37,476 nucleotides of DNA from a virus. The translations under genes and the position numbers were made by a program. Location: positions 1 through 37,476 of IMG/VR virus record IMGVR_UViG_3300024475_000160; one strand, 5' to 3'. Below are positions 23,792-31,913 of this stretch, one piece after another. Position 1 is the stretch's first letter. The number at the start of each line of letters is the position of its first letter. Under the pieces are notes generated by a model that searched no databases, was not told the DNA's origin, and worked only from the letters and a program-made list of their open reading frames with translations.

Positions 23792-25723
23792 TTATACCTC
23801 CTGCATTAGTTCTAATTTTTCTATTCTAGCAGTAAGTTTATCATTGTAGTCTAAAAGTTCTTTTACTGCTTTCATAAGATTTGTTACTATAACCGTTGTA
23901 TTTACACCCAATGTTCCATCAGAATATTCAGTTATAAATTCAGGAACTATTTCTTTAACTTCCTGGGCAATAAACCCAATCTTTTCTGATTCCCCTAGTC
24001 TACCAGATAACTCATTCCAATCAAATGATTTATACATTATATCTTTAAATTTATAACCAATATCTTCTCCCTCGTAGTCCTTGATATTAGTTTTAAATTT
24101 TTTATCTGATACAAAGTAATTTACTCCTATTGCACCTACATTACTTTGCAGCTCAATGTATCCATTTGCTCTAATAAGGTTAGCAACAGAGTCATTAGGT
24201 GTAGTCAATACATACCCAGTTGCACCTCTTGATCCAGAGTTGTTAGCAATTGCTCTTCCTGCACTATTGATGCCTATCAAATTTGAGCCATTACTATGAA
24301 CTAAGTAGGATTCATTACCTCGTAAGTATGCTGACCTCCATGCAGAATTAGCAGAGTTAACTGCATCTATCCTACCGTCCCTAAAAAGTGTTCTACTTCC
24401 AGACCCGTCAGTAATATCAAGAGAAGTAGGATCACCAGTTGCTATACCTAGAGAACCGGTTAATGTTCCACCAGTTAAAGGTAATTTTGTACCATCAGCT
24501 ATAGTAATATTAGCAGTCCCATTGAATGGGACACCATTTATAGTTCTTTCTGTTTCTAATCTTGTTGCACTTAGAACAGTCTTTGCACTATCGCTTGTAT
24601 TATCAACTAAGTTTAATCCAACATCACTTTTAGATAAAGCATAATTAATCCACTTAGTTCCATTCCATCTAAGCACATTGCCACTAGTAATTGAGGTTAA
24701 GTTTACATCTAGTAATGCACTTAAGTACATTTGTGGGAGTGAATACCAAGTTATTGTATCAATATTATATACTTTCATAGTATTGCTTGATGTATTGAAG
24801 TATAGTGCGCCATCAAGTAATGTATTACCATCATTGTCTAATGTTGGGTCTACTGTCTTTGTACCTAGAAATCTATCATCGAATGTATCTAATACTGACT
24901 CTGCTGCTGTTTGCGCTGCTTCTGCGGCTGTTTGAGCATTACCCGCTGCTATAACATTGTTATTTGTTGTAGTGACATTATTGTTTGTTGTGGTGACGTT
25001 GTTATTTGTTGTAACCACATCAGCACTGGTCTGAATTGCATCTGCCGCTGTAGCTGTGGCATCAAGTCCTGTTTGAACTCTATCAGCCGCTGTAGCAATA
25101 GCATCTGCTGTAGTAGTATTTGCATCAGCATTAGTAGCAATGGCATTAGCAGTAGTAGTAAGGGCATCAGCATTAGTAGTAACTACGTCAGCCGCAGTAT
25201 CAATAGCCGCCTGTGCCGCATTAGAAGCACTTGTTAAAGCATCGGATGCAGAAGTGCTCGCCAACCCTGCTTGTGTTGTTGCTGTACTTGCATCAAGACC
25301 TGTCTGCGCTCTATCTGCCGCTGTAGCTGTGGCATCAAGCCCTGTCTGCACTCTATCCGCCGCTGTAGCAGCTGCATCTGCTGTGGTAGAAAGAGCATTA
25401 TTATTAGTTATTACTGCGTTCGTATTAGTAGTAAGTACGTCTGCCGCTGTAGAGAGTACGTCGGCAGCAGTAGTAAGAGCATCAGCATTAGTAGTTAGTA
25501 CGTCAGCCGCAGTATCAATAGCCGCCTGTGCCGCTGTAGCCGCATCAGCAGATACGCCAGCCTCTGAAGCACTAGCTGAGGTAGCACTGGCTTGAGCCGC
25601 AAGAGCACTGGCATCTGCACTACTAGCACTAGCTTCAGCGTTAGCTTCTAATTCTATGATTTTATTTAGTGAGATAGCATCTGTTGCTGACTGAGCACCA
25701 CCTTGCCCGCGATATATTGCCAT
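23792..25723 (-). CDS. Tail fibre protein with heptad-repeat shaft and C-terminal S74 chaperone (643 aa)
   Basis: Receptor-binding fibre. Residues about 30-275 are Ala/Thr/Asn/Asp-rich and largely in seven-residue repeats (TAADVLT, TNADALT, TGLDATA), suiting a trimeric coiled-coil shaft. A short module follows (LGTKTVDPTLDNDGNTLLDG, then ALYFNTSSNTMKVY) that is common in phage fibres. A beta-rich tip region leads to an S74 intramolecular chaperone/peptidase: SDKKFKTNI with Ser539 and Lys544, then GFIAQEVKEIVPE and a C-terminal coiled coil. Ser539 should mark the self-cleavage site. Two of the genome's eight GATC sites (24231, 24430) lie in this gene, and its 3' half is more A/T-rich than its neighbours, as expected of an exchanged host-range module. 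Confidence 0.88.
   Translation of the reverse strand: MAIYRGQGGAQSATDAISLNKIIELEANAEASASSADASALAAQASATSASASEAGVSADAATAAQAAIDTAADVLTTNADALTTAADVLSTAADVLTTNTNAVITNNNALSTTADAAATAADRVQTGLDATATAADRAQTGLDASTATTQAGLASTSASDALTSASNAAQAAIDTAADVVTTNADALTTTANAIATNADANTTTADAIATAADRVQTGLDATATAADAIQTSADVVTTNNNVTTTNNNVTTTNNNVIAAGNAQTAAEAAQTAAESVLDTFDDRFLGTKTVDPTLDNDGNTLLDGALYFNTSSNTMKVYNIDTITWYSLPQMYLSALLDVNLTSITSGNVLRWNGTKWINYALSKSDVGLNLVDNTSDSAKTVLSATRLETERTINGVPFNGTANITIADGTKLPLTGGTLTGSLGIATGDPTSLDITDGSGSRTLFRDGRIDAVNSANSAWRSAYLRGNESYLVHSNGSNLIGINSAGRAIANNSGSRGATGYVLTTPNDSVANLIRANGYIELQSNVGAIGVNYFVSDKKFKTNIKDYEGEDIGYKFKDIMYKSFDWNELSGRLGESEKIGFIAQEVKEIVPEFITEYSDGTLGVNTTVIVTNLMKAVKELLDYNDKLTARIEKLELMQEV
24953..25534 (-). 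repeat. 21-bp (heptad) repeats in the tail fibre gene
   Basis: Residues about 64-257 of the fibre are degenerate seven-residue units with Thr/Ala-Asp at fixed positions. There is also a larger internal duplication: QAAIDTAADV at residues 66 and 171, and TAADRVQTGLDATATAAD at 120 and 211. The DNA repeats could let shaft length change by slippage or recombination. Confidence 0.75.
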
Positions 25724-25765
25724 ATAGAACCTCTAAGTAAACTGCGTACGTATAGAATAGGGATG

Positions 25766-25794
25766 GAAAAGGAAGCCACTGAATAGTGACTCCC
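25766..25794 (-). terminator. Rho-independent terminator after the capsid gene
   Basis: On the minus strand, GGGAGTCACT, loop ATTC, then AGTGGCTTCC: a ten-pair stem with two G-U pairs, followed by TTTTCC. It lies between the capsid stop (25819) and the fibre start (25723), matching the place of the T7 terminator after gene 10. Confidence 0.75.
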
Positions 25795-25818
25795 CAGACC
25801 AAAGGTGTTACTTAGTTA

Positions 25819-26772
25819 TTAAGCTGGTACTGCTAGAACTAGACCTGATTCAGGACGTAGTACTTGTGTACCGTAAAGAGTATCAGCAGTGAATAAGTCA
25901 CCTAAGTACTCTTGCTTGTATTGTGACTGTGAACGTACACCCATTTGCTCTGCAAGAACACAGGCATCTTTATGCACTAACATTGCACCCTTAACTTGAG
26001 CACCCGCTCCATTCTCTGCTGCGGATTCAAGCTCAGGGCAGTTAGTTGATACGTAAACATCAACACCGTATAGTGAACCAATCTTACCATTAACAACACC
26101 TTTGTCGTTAACGAAGTCACTAGATACATAACGGTCAATACCCATGATAGTCTCACGCACACTTGGCGGGATAATCAAAGCACGATTGTCCATAGGAGTG
26201 TCACTGTTGTCTAACTGAGTAATCAACTGACGGAAAGCTAAGTCACTGAATACATCAGTAGCCGCTACAGTATCTTGAGCATACGCTGTGATACCGTTAG
26301 TACCGTCTACATAATAAGAGTTACTATGTACCCAATCAGCAGGCGCACCAGCAGCTACAGTACCGTCACCAAAGCCTGTACCTAATAGGAACAAGTCAGA
26401 GTCTACCTGTTTAGCTAGTGCGTAACCCGCATCATCAGTGTAGAAACGACGCATAGAGCTTAGAGCTTGTACGTCTGTGATATCCTCAATCATACGTGAG
26501 TATTCGTAGTGCTTGTCGATGTTGACTACTACTTCTGATTCAGTAGCTGCAATCAATGTTACTTGTGTCTCAGTCGCTTTAGCAGAAGCATTGCCACGAG
26601 TAGGTTTAGGGATACGGAGTGTATCACCTTTCTTGCCCTTCATAGGCATTTTGTTAACTAAGTTAGCGAGTACAAGATTATTCTTGTAAGCCGCGATGAT
26701 TTCGTCTGACCACAATTCAGGAATGAATGTAGCCGATGTAGTGTTCGTTACGTGTGAAGTGCCTAAAGCCAT
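25819..26772 (-). CDS. Major capsid protein
   Basis: 317 aa, follows the scaffold gene directly. The N-terminus (IPELWSDEIIAAYKNNLVLA) and KGDTLRIPKPTRG and NIDKHYEYSRMIEDI match HK97-fold coat proteins of podoviruses that have a separate scaffold. Mid-protein AYALAKQVDSDLF-like text (GYALAKQVDSDLFLLG) and the late GSLYGVDVYVSTNCPE also fit the family. It is expressed from the capsid promoter at 28200-28228 and followed by a terminator, as expected for a highly expressed gene. Confidence 0.92.
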   Translation of the reverse strand: MALGTSHVTNTTSATFIPELWSDEIIAAYKNNLVLANLVNKMPMKGKKGDTLRIPKPTRGNASAKATETQVTLIAATESEVVVNIDKHYEYSRMIEDITDVQALSSMRRFYTDDAGYALAKQVDSDLFLLGTGFGDGTVAAGAPADWVHSNSYYVDGTNGITAYAQDTVAATDVFSDLAFRQLITQLDNSDTPMDNRALIIPPSVRETIMGIDRYVSSDFVNDKGVVNGKIGSLYGVDVYVSTNCPELESAAENGAGAQVKGAMLVHKDACVLAEQMGVRSQSQYKQEYLGDLFTADTLYGTQVLRPESGLVLAVPA

Positions 26773-26794
26773 GTTTTTATACCTTTAAATATAG

Positions 26795-27655
26795 TTATTT
26801 AACCCTACCCTCTGAGTATGCCTGCGTTATTTCATCCGCTAGTTGAGCATACCTTTCTGGGTCGGTTCTCATTAAGTTAATAATGTCAGTACGTCTATAA
26901 ACCTTTCTTGATTTAGCCTCACCTGTTGAGTTCGAGCTCCCTGTGGACGCTTTCTTACGTTCATTCTTCAGGTCAGCCTTTTGAATCTCTTTAGTGTTCT
27001 CCTTAGTTTTACTCAGTGCGCGCCAAGTGCTAAGGAGTTCTTCAGCCGAGTCCCAATCATAGTCGTTAATTGCACGAGCAGCCATTTGTTCACGTATCTT
27101 AGACTTCTGAATCCATCCTACAAACTCAGGGTCATCACCTAGAGAAGTATGTTCAGGAAACTCAGTGTTAATACGTTGCATAAACGCCTGTTCTTTAAGC
27201 TGCTTATTAAGGTTCTTCACCTCAGCAAGAGCAGGGTTACTAGCTATCGCTTGTTCAACGGCTTTCTTAGGGTCATCGAAGAAGTCTATCTCATCTTCTT
27301 GCTGTTGTTGTGTATTTCCGTCCTGACTGCGGGCGTTGTCATTGTCGAGGTTTGCCTTTACAAAGTCGTCTACAATCTTACGCAGTTCTCCAACCTCAGA
27401 GCTATGACGACCAAGTAGCTTCTCAGCTTCTTTGTGCATCTGAATGATTTCAGCAGTAGTCTTGCCCTTGTACTTCTCAGGAAGCTCACCGTCCTCATTG
27501 CTTTGCTCTAAGCTATTACCCTTAGGTTCTTCTACTTCACCTTCTGCTTCTTGGTGTTCCTCAGTAGAGTCTTGGATATCTAGCTGGTTGAGTTCTTCGT
27601 TCTCTTCTAGTTCAAGTTCTTTGTCTAGGTTCTCTGGTTCTATAAATGTAGCCAT
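26795..27655 (-). CDS. Capsid assembly scaffolding protein
   Basis: 286 aa, very acidic N-terminal third (LDKELELEENEELNQLD), helical middle and basic C-terminus ending YRRTDIINLMRTDPERYAQL, with DEITQAYSEGRVK, a typical coat-binding end for podovirus scaffolds. It lies directly before the capsid gene, as in T7 (gene 9 then 10). Confidence 0.9.
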   Translation of the reverse strand: MATFIEPENLDKELELEENEELNQLDIQDSTEEHQEAEGEVEEPKGNSLEQSNEDGELPEKYKGKTTAEIIQMHKEAEKLLGRHSSEVGELRKIVDDFVKANLDNDNARSQDGNTQQQQEDEIDFFDDPKKAVEQAIASNPALAEVKNLNKQLKEQAFMQRINTEFPEHTSLGDDPEFVGWIQKSKIREQMAARAINDYDWDSAEELLSTWRALSKTKENTKEIQKADLKNERKKASTGSSNSTGEAKSRKVYRRTDIINLMRTDPERYAQLADEITQAYSEGRVK

Positions 27656-27690
27656 TTGTTATTAACTCCGTACTTTAAAAGTATTGTGGA

Positions 27691-27909
27691 TTAGTGATTG
27701 CCTTTTGCGGCTTTCTCGTGATGTTTAGCCCACTTATCAGTTGCTGAGGGAAAGTCTCCCGATGTTGCATCCAACGTAAAGTTACCACCAGAAATTATCC
27801 GTTTGGCTTTTGCTTCACACGTAGGACACTCTGTTTCCTCTACATCAGTAGAGACAAAGCGTTCTGTTATGTGATTCTCAGGACATCTAAAGTCATACAC
27901 CCTAATCAT
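27691..27909 (-). CDS. Small zinc-ribbon protein, FmdB-like (72 aa)
   Basis: Begins MIRVYDFRCPENHITERFV and has a second pair ECPTC followed by AKRIISGGNF. This is the FmdB-type zinc-ribbon pattern, although the first pair is only one Cys (CPENH, with His as possible fourth ligand). It overlaps the preceding gene by 8 bases within the capsid cassette. Such genes are often found near capsid genes in phages; role unknown. Confidence 0.72.
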   Translation of the reverse strand: MIRVYDFRCPENHITERFVSTDVEETECPTCEAKAKRIISGGNFTLDATSGDFPSATDKWAKHHEKAAKGNH

Positions 27910-28144
27910 CAGGCGACTCGCTCATAACGGAGTCGTATGCATTTCTAATAGTTGTCTCAAAGTTTACGATATTATTTAGAATATATAGTTGACCTTTAGC
28001 ATGGTTCAATTCTGACTCGTTACTCAGTGCCTCTATAGTGAAGCGACTAGCAGATTCCTCAGCTTGCTCTACAAATTGTTTCCAACCTGTTGAAGCAAAT
28101 AGGTCAAAGTAATCTTCATAATATTTTTCATCTTCTCTAGTCAT
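27902..28144 (-). CDS. Small acidic helical protein (80 aa)
   Basis: The frame is open from 28228, but that start lies on the promoter -35. I chose ATG 28144, which has TAGGAGA about 6 bases upstream and lies in the transcript. The product is acidic and helical (DEKYYEDYFDLFASTGWKQF, then VEQAEESASRF). I recall similar small proteins (FxxxGWKxLxE) next to T7-like capsid genes; function unknown. First gene of the capsid cassette. Confidence 0.75.
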   Translation of the reverse strand: MTREDEKYYEDYFDLFASTGWKQFVEQAEESASRFTIEALSNESELNHAKGQLYILNNIVNFETTIRNAYDSVMSESPDD

Positions 28145-28199
28145 ATATTCTCCTAAAAAGGTATTGACTTTTATGTTTATATGTGTTATACAGTGGTGG

Positions 28200-28228
28200 A
28201 GTATAGCATACTTTTTCTCATTTGTCAA
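28200..28228 (-). promoter_or_regulatory. Strong sigma-70-type promoter of the capsid cassette
   Basis: On the minus strand: TTGACA (28228-28223), a 17-bp spacer ending AGTATGC, then TATACT (28205-28200). Upstream is AATAATACTTGACA, the same as at the early promoter 34698. It should drive the 80-aa gene, zinc ribbon, scaffold and capsid genes up to the terminator at 25766. Confidence 0.9.
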
Positions 28229-28240
28229 GTATTATTTTAT

Positions 28241-28393
28241 TTATTTTTTAGCCGTTGCTCTTGTTGACTTTGAAGCTAGTGCCTTTTTAGTCTCTGCTAA
28301 GTTTTCTTCGATAGTAGTGATACGCTTATCTAGTTTATCTAAAATAACGTTGATGTCCTGTAGGATTTTATTCATGTCTGCATTTGTAATCAT
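28241..28393 (-). CDS. Small coiled-coil protein (50 aa)
   Basis: A gene between portal and capsid promoter that is easily missed. ATG 28393 has AAGG about 9 bases upstream. The product begins MITNADMNKILQDINVILDK; residues about 8-40 show regular hydrophobic spacing (ILQDINVILDKLDKRITTIE) typical of a coiled coil, and the C-terminus is basic (STRATAKK). The size and place suit a small virion or assembly factor. No function known. Confidence 0.65.
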   Translation of the reverse strand: MITNADMNKILQDINVILDKLDKRITTIEENLAETKKALASKSTRATAKK

Positions 28394-28419
28394 TGTAGTT
28401 TACCTTAGTCTATTAAGTG

Positions 28420-30417
28420 TTAGTACTTCTTAGCATTAGTCTGTGCGAGTTGTTTTTGTATCTCTGTGTTCTGTTGTTTGATTTCTAGGTCACGTTCTTT
28501 TAGTTTCAATTCAGCTACCTTCATCTGCTTATCGAACTCTTTACCTGCATCGTCTACATCAGCACTCCAAGATAGAGCTGAAATACGTCTTGATTCTTCC
28601 TCCATCGGTAGCATTTGAGTCTCAACTTGGTTCTGCTCAGTCCTAGAGTTAATCTCTTGTATTTCTGCTTGTAGTTTGTTTAGCTGTGCTTTAGCTGCTT
28701 CTAGCTGTAGCATTTGTTGTTGTTGTTCTAGCTGTTGCTGCTCAGGGTTAGGCTCATTAGCTTGTTTCAATGTAGCTAAGATTTCCTCACGATTACTTAA
28801 GTTCATGTGGTCTACGATAGAGCTTAGTAGTCCTGTATAGGCAGGTGACTCAGGAGGCATAGTCTGTAGTAATTGTACTAACTGAGTTACTTCGTACTCT
28901 CTAGCTACGATACCCAATGAACCACTAGCTACGAACTTATGGTCTTGTGCCTTATAGGTTTCTGGGTCATACTGCATATAACGACAAGCCGCTTTAGATA
29001 CAAACGGAATTAAGAAGTTATCTTGGAAGTTAAGTAAGGTACGTTTATGCCTCTTAATGATAGCACCCAATGACATAGAGACAGCCCCTACTTTAGCGTC
29101 CCCGTTCATTACACCTTGCATACCAACACTATCAATAGCACCAGTAGCTTGTTGTACCATGTCCTGTAGTGCTTGTCCTTGTGCGAAAGTAACTTGGTTC
29201 AATGCGCCAAAGTTAAATGGATGTAGGATTTCTCTTGGGTCGCCATTAGTTAGGATAGTTTTCCCTGCACGTACTTCTGGTTTAGCGCCCCTAGGCATCC
29301 GCGTAGCGTCCACAGCCATCATAGGATGTATGGTTAGTGCTAGTGCATCAATTCGTGCCCGCATTTCGGTGTCCAGCGCTTTCTGAGCATTGTAACCTTT
29401 CTCACATACGCCTCTACCCCAGAACTTACTAGGTACTGTGTCCCACTGAAAAGCCATAATAGGTCTATCTGACTTCATATAAGGATTAGCTTCTACCTTA
29501 AGTAGTACACTTTCATTAGCAATAACTACAATAGCTTCCACATAAGAGCTATCATCGTCAGTTTCCTTGTTTCCTGTGAGTGCTTCCTCAATCTCATCGA
29601 CATCACCAGCGTACTGCATAGCCTCATCGAATAAATTACGTGGCACTAAGCCATAGTATTTGGTTAAGCGCACACGGTCAGCTTGCTGGTACGTCATCTC
29701 TTGGTCTGGTTCTAGCTCAGAGTCAGATTCTACAATACCAACCTCTACATCACGGTACACCCCTTTATCCATGTCTTGTCTGACTTGGTGTTCTGGCACA
29801 TACATATCAATAGCACATCCTAGTGCTTCATCTACTGTAGTAGCTATAGGGTCGATTAGGAAGTTCTGTGGCATTACAGGACGTAGTTTTACTAGGAAGC
29901 GGTCTTTCTCATATACACCCACAGCCATAGCTTGACCATCACCAGTAGGCTCTGTAGCTGGCACAAACTCTTTTACTTCCTCTAAGTATACCTCACCGAT
30001 TCCAGTGCCAAATACAGCAGCATTCATCAGTACCTCAGAGATACCAGAACGTGCTCTAGCGTACTGCATATCTTCCCATAGCTGATTCTTAGTGAACTCA
30101 ATGTCTGACTTATCTTGGTCTTGCATGTCATCACGAATATCGAACCAGCGACCTTTACCAAACGTAGCTTCCTCTACTTCAGCTACAGAGGACTCTACTG
30201 CTTGCTGTAATGCAGGAGTAACTAAGCGTGAACGCTCTGATTCTCGTAAGCTATCTGACTTATTCCAAATACCACGCCATAGACGGTAGTACTCATCGAA
30301 GTCCTCACGATAGTTATTATCAAAGTGACCCCTCCACTCCTCACATTTAGTCATTACCCATGATTCTAACTTACCATTATCACTTGAGTAGTGCTCTTGT
30401 TGATTATCTATGTCCAT
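28420..30417 (-). CDS. Portal protein
   Basis: 665 aa. Forms the dodecameric DNA entry ring. Features of podovirus portals: WRGIWNKSDSLRESERSRLV, VPSKFWGRGVCEKGYNAQKA and LDTEMRARIDAL, a membrane-like GGAIDSVG region (TGAIDSVGMQGVMN), and a long Gln/Glu-rich coiled coil at the C-terminus (residues about 555-660, QLEQQQQMLQLEAAKAQLNK) that probably lies in the capsid interior as a barrel. Its ATG overlaps the end of the frameshifted remnant upstream. Confidence 0.92.
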   Translation of the reverse strand: MDIDNQQEHYSSDNGKLESWVMTKCEEWRGHFDNNYREDFDEYYRLWRGIWNKSDSLRESERSRLVTPALQQAVESSVAEVEEATFGKGRWFDIRDDMQDQDKSDIEFTKNQLWEDMQYARARSGISEVLMNAAVFGTGIGEVYLEEVKEFVPATEPTGDGQAMAVGVYEKDRFLVKLRPVMPQNFLIDPIATTVDEALGCAIDMYVPEHQVRQDMDKGVYRDVEVGIVESDSELEPDQEMTYQQADRVRLTKYYGLVPRNLFDEAMQYAGDVDEIEEALTGNKETDDDSSYVEAIVVIANESVLLKVEANPYMKSDRPIMAFQWDTVPSKFWGRGVCEKGYNAQKALDTEMRARIDALALTIHPMMAVDATRMPRGAKPEVRAGKTILTNGDPREILHPFNFGALNQVTFAQGQALQDMVQQATGAIDSVGMQGVMNGDAKVGAVSMSLGAIIKRHKRTLLNFQDNFLIPFVSKAACRYMQYDPETYKAQDHKFVASGSLGIVAREYEVTQLVQLLQTMPPESPAYTGLLSSIVDHMNLSNREEILATLKQANEPNPEQQQLEQQQQMLQLEAAKAQLNKLQAEIQEINSRTEQNQVETQMLPMEEESRRISALSWSADVDDAGKEFDKQMKVAELKLKERDLEIKQQNTEIQKQLAQTNAKKY

Positions 30418-30645
30418 GTAAAGTCCTGTATAATATTAGTATATGTCAGCAAAGAAGCCTTGGTAGTAGGCTGGGATGGTACAATGTTATTGTAATTTAT
30501 AGGTGCTATTGCTGTGCCTACGTTGTTATTCCTACCAAACTTTAGTAGAGTCTTACGATTAACCCGTACTCTAGTACCATAGGTGCTCTCTATTTCAGAT
30601 AGAGCTAGTTGTATAAAGGTATCTACTGTCGTATCTACGTGTCAT
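30408..30645 (-). pseudogene. Frameshifted or start-less gene between large terminase and portal
   Basis: A 77-codon open frame (30641-30408) begins HVDTTVDTFIQLALSEIEST and includes YGTRVRVNRKTLLKFGRNNN, which reads like a genuine phage protein family. It has no ATG, GTG or TTG. An ATG (30645), 2 bases after the terminase stop, is one base out of frame: ATG then an extra A then CAC. Without that A the frame would run MHVDTTVDTF. It ends overlapping the portal start. Either a frameshift mutation, a sequencing error or programmed frameshifting at the second codon. I remember similar proteins as longer, so it may be a remnant. Confidence 0.55.
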
Positions 30646-30647
30646 AG

Positions 30648-31913
30648 TTAGTATCCTGCGTGTGCGTCTAAGAACTCAAAGTCGTCTCGCTCATATTCAA
30701 ACTGGTATGAGTAAGCTACTTTGGCTATTTGGTCTATATAAGCCAAGCTATCTATTAAATCATCATGGACTAAAGGATTAGGGAACTGAAACAGTTGGTC
30801 TAGGAACTCTTCATTCCACTTACCTACGTTAAGAGTAACTCCTCCATTCTCGAAACGACCTTGTAATGCCCATATAATACGGTCTATCTTCTTTTGATTA
30901 CCATGATTCACCTCCTCTATGCGGAAGAAACGTTGCTTAGACTTCATAATATCCATAAGGTACGGAAGAACAGCGTTCTTTAAAGCCCCTTTCTCTATAG
31001 CTGTGACGATAGGCTTGTATTTAGCTACTGCTTTGAAGATTTGGTACGCAGTTTCCTTCACATCCCAGCGTCCATGTACAATATCTTTTATGTACCAGCC
31101 TTCTTCGTTTACTTTTACTATGCTTATAGCAGCTTGGTCAAGTTTCTTTAGCTTAGAAGTATTAGCTTTAGCTACATCAGCGAAGCCAGCTAAATCCACA
31201 GAGATGTAGTAGTCTCCCTCACTAGGTTCTTCCTCACTGAACTTAACCCAGTCTTCTTTGAATATCTCTGAACCCATAGCTTCAAAGGATGCTAGGAACT
31301 CTTGTCTAAATGAGTAGCTAGACATTGACTTTTTAGCTATGTCTATCTCTTCAGGGTCTAGTAGAGGGTTATCATAGGAAGTAAAATGCCATGCTTCGTA
31401 TGTATCATCACCACCTAGTTCTGCGTACTTGTATAGCTCATAGAAATGATTACGCCCCATAGGAGTACCAATGAATAGAGCGTGTCCTTTTCTATCTGCT
31501 AGTGCGGGTCGCAGGATTTGCTCAAATACAGAGGGCTTCATGTCAGCGTACTCATCTAGTACAAGGAACTTTAATGACACACCCCGCATTGTCTCAGGTC
31601 TATCAGCCCCCTTCAGTGAGATAACAGCGTTGTTTATCAATGTAATCTGTAAGTTGTTTATATGCGCAGACTTTAGTACAGGATGTGCTAGCTCTAAGAG
31701 TGTTTGCCACATGATGTCTCTAGCTTGTCCCTGAGTAGGGGCTACATAGAATACTTGACCTGCGCCTTCCTGTAAGGCATTAACTATGAGCAACCATGCA
31801 GCTAAACGTGACTTACCAGTACGACGACCAGCAGCAACTATCTTAAAGCGTTTCTGCGAATCCCACACTTCTTGTTGCCAAGGGAGTAGCTGTATGTCTA
31901 ACTCGCTAGACAT
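30648..31913 (-). CDS. terL: Terminase large subunit (packaging ATPase and nuclease)
   Basis: Packages DNA through the portal and cuts the concatemer. ATPase: Walker A GRRTGKS (Lys34) and Walker B FLVLDE (Asp120, Glu121), motif III-like FIGTPMGRNH. RNase H-like nuclease: YYISVDLAG (Asp240) and a late VHDDLIDS with Asp residues. The 421 aa length is short but in the normal range. It starts in a TAATG overlap with the lysozyme gene. Confidence 0.95.
   Translation of the reverse strand: MSSELDIQLLPWQQEVWDSQKRFKIVAAGRRTGKSRLAAWLLIVNALQEGAGQVFYVAPTQGQARDIMWQTLLELAHPVLKSAHINNLQITLINNAVISLKGADRPETMRGVSLKFLVLDEYADMKPSVFEQILRPALADRKGHALFIGTPMGRNHFYELYKYAELGGDDTYEAWHFTSYDNPLLDPEEIDIAKKSMSSYSFRQEFLASFEAMGSEIFKEDWVKFSEEEPSEGDYYISVDLAGFADVAKANTSKLKKLDQAAISIVKVNEEGWYIKDIVHGRWDVKETAYQIFKAVAKYKPIVTAIEKGALKNAVLPYLMDIMKSKQRFFRIEEVNHGNQKKIDRIIWALQGRFENGGVTLNVGKWNEEFLDQLFQFPNPLVHDDLIDSLAYIDQIAKVAYSYQFEYERDDFEFLDAHAGY

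Noticed and set aside
25140-25595. Rightward Ala/Val-rich frame over the tail fibre repeats
   Set aside because: It is the complement of the heptad repeats; the other frames there are equally open because of the repeat structure.
28145-28228. Longer N-terminus for the small helical protein of the capsid cassette
   Set aside because: The longer start lies on the promoter -35 hexamer, upstream of the transcript, while ATG 28144 has a good ribosome binding site.
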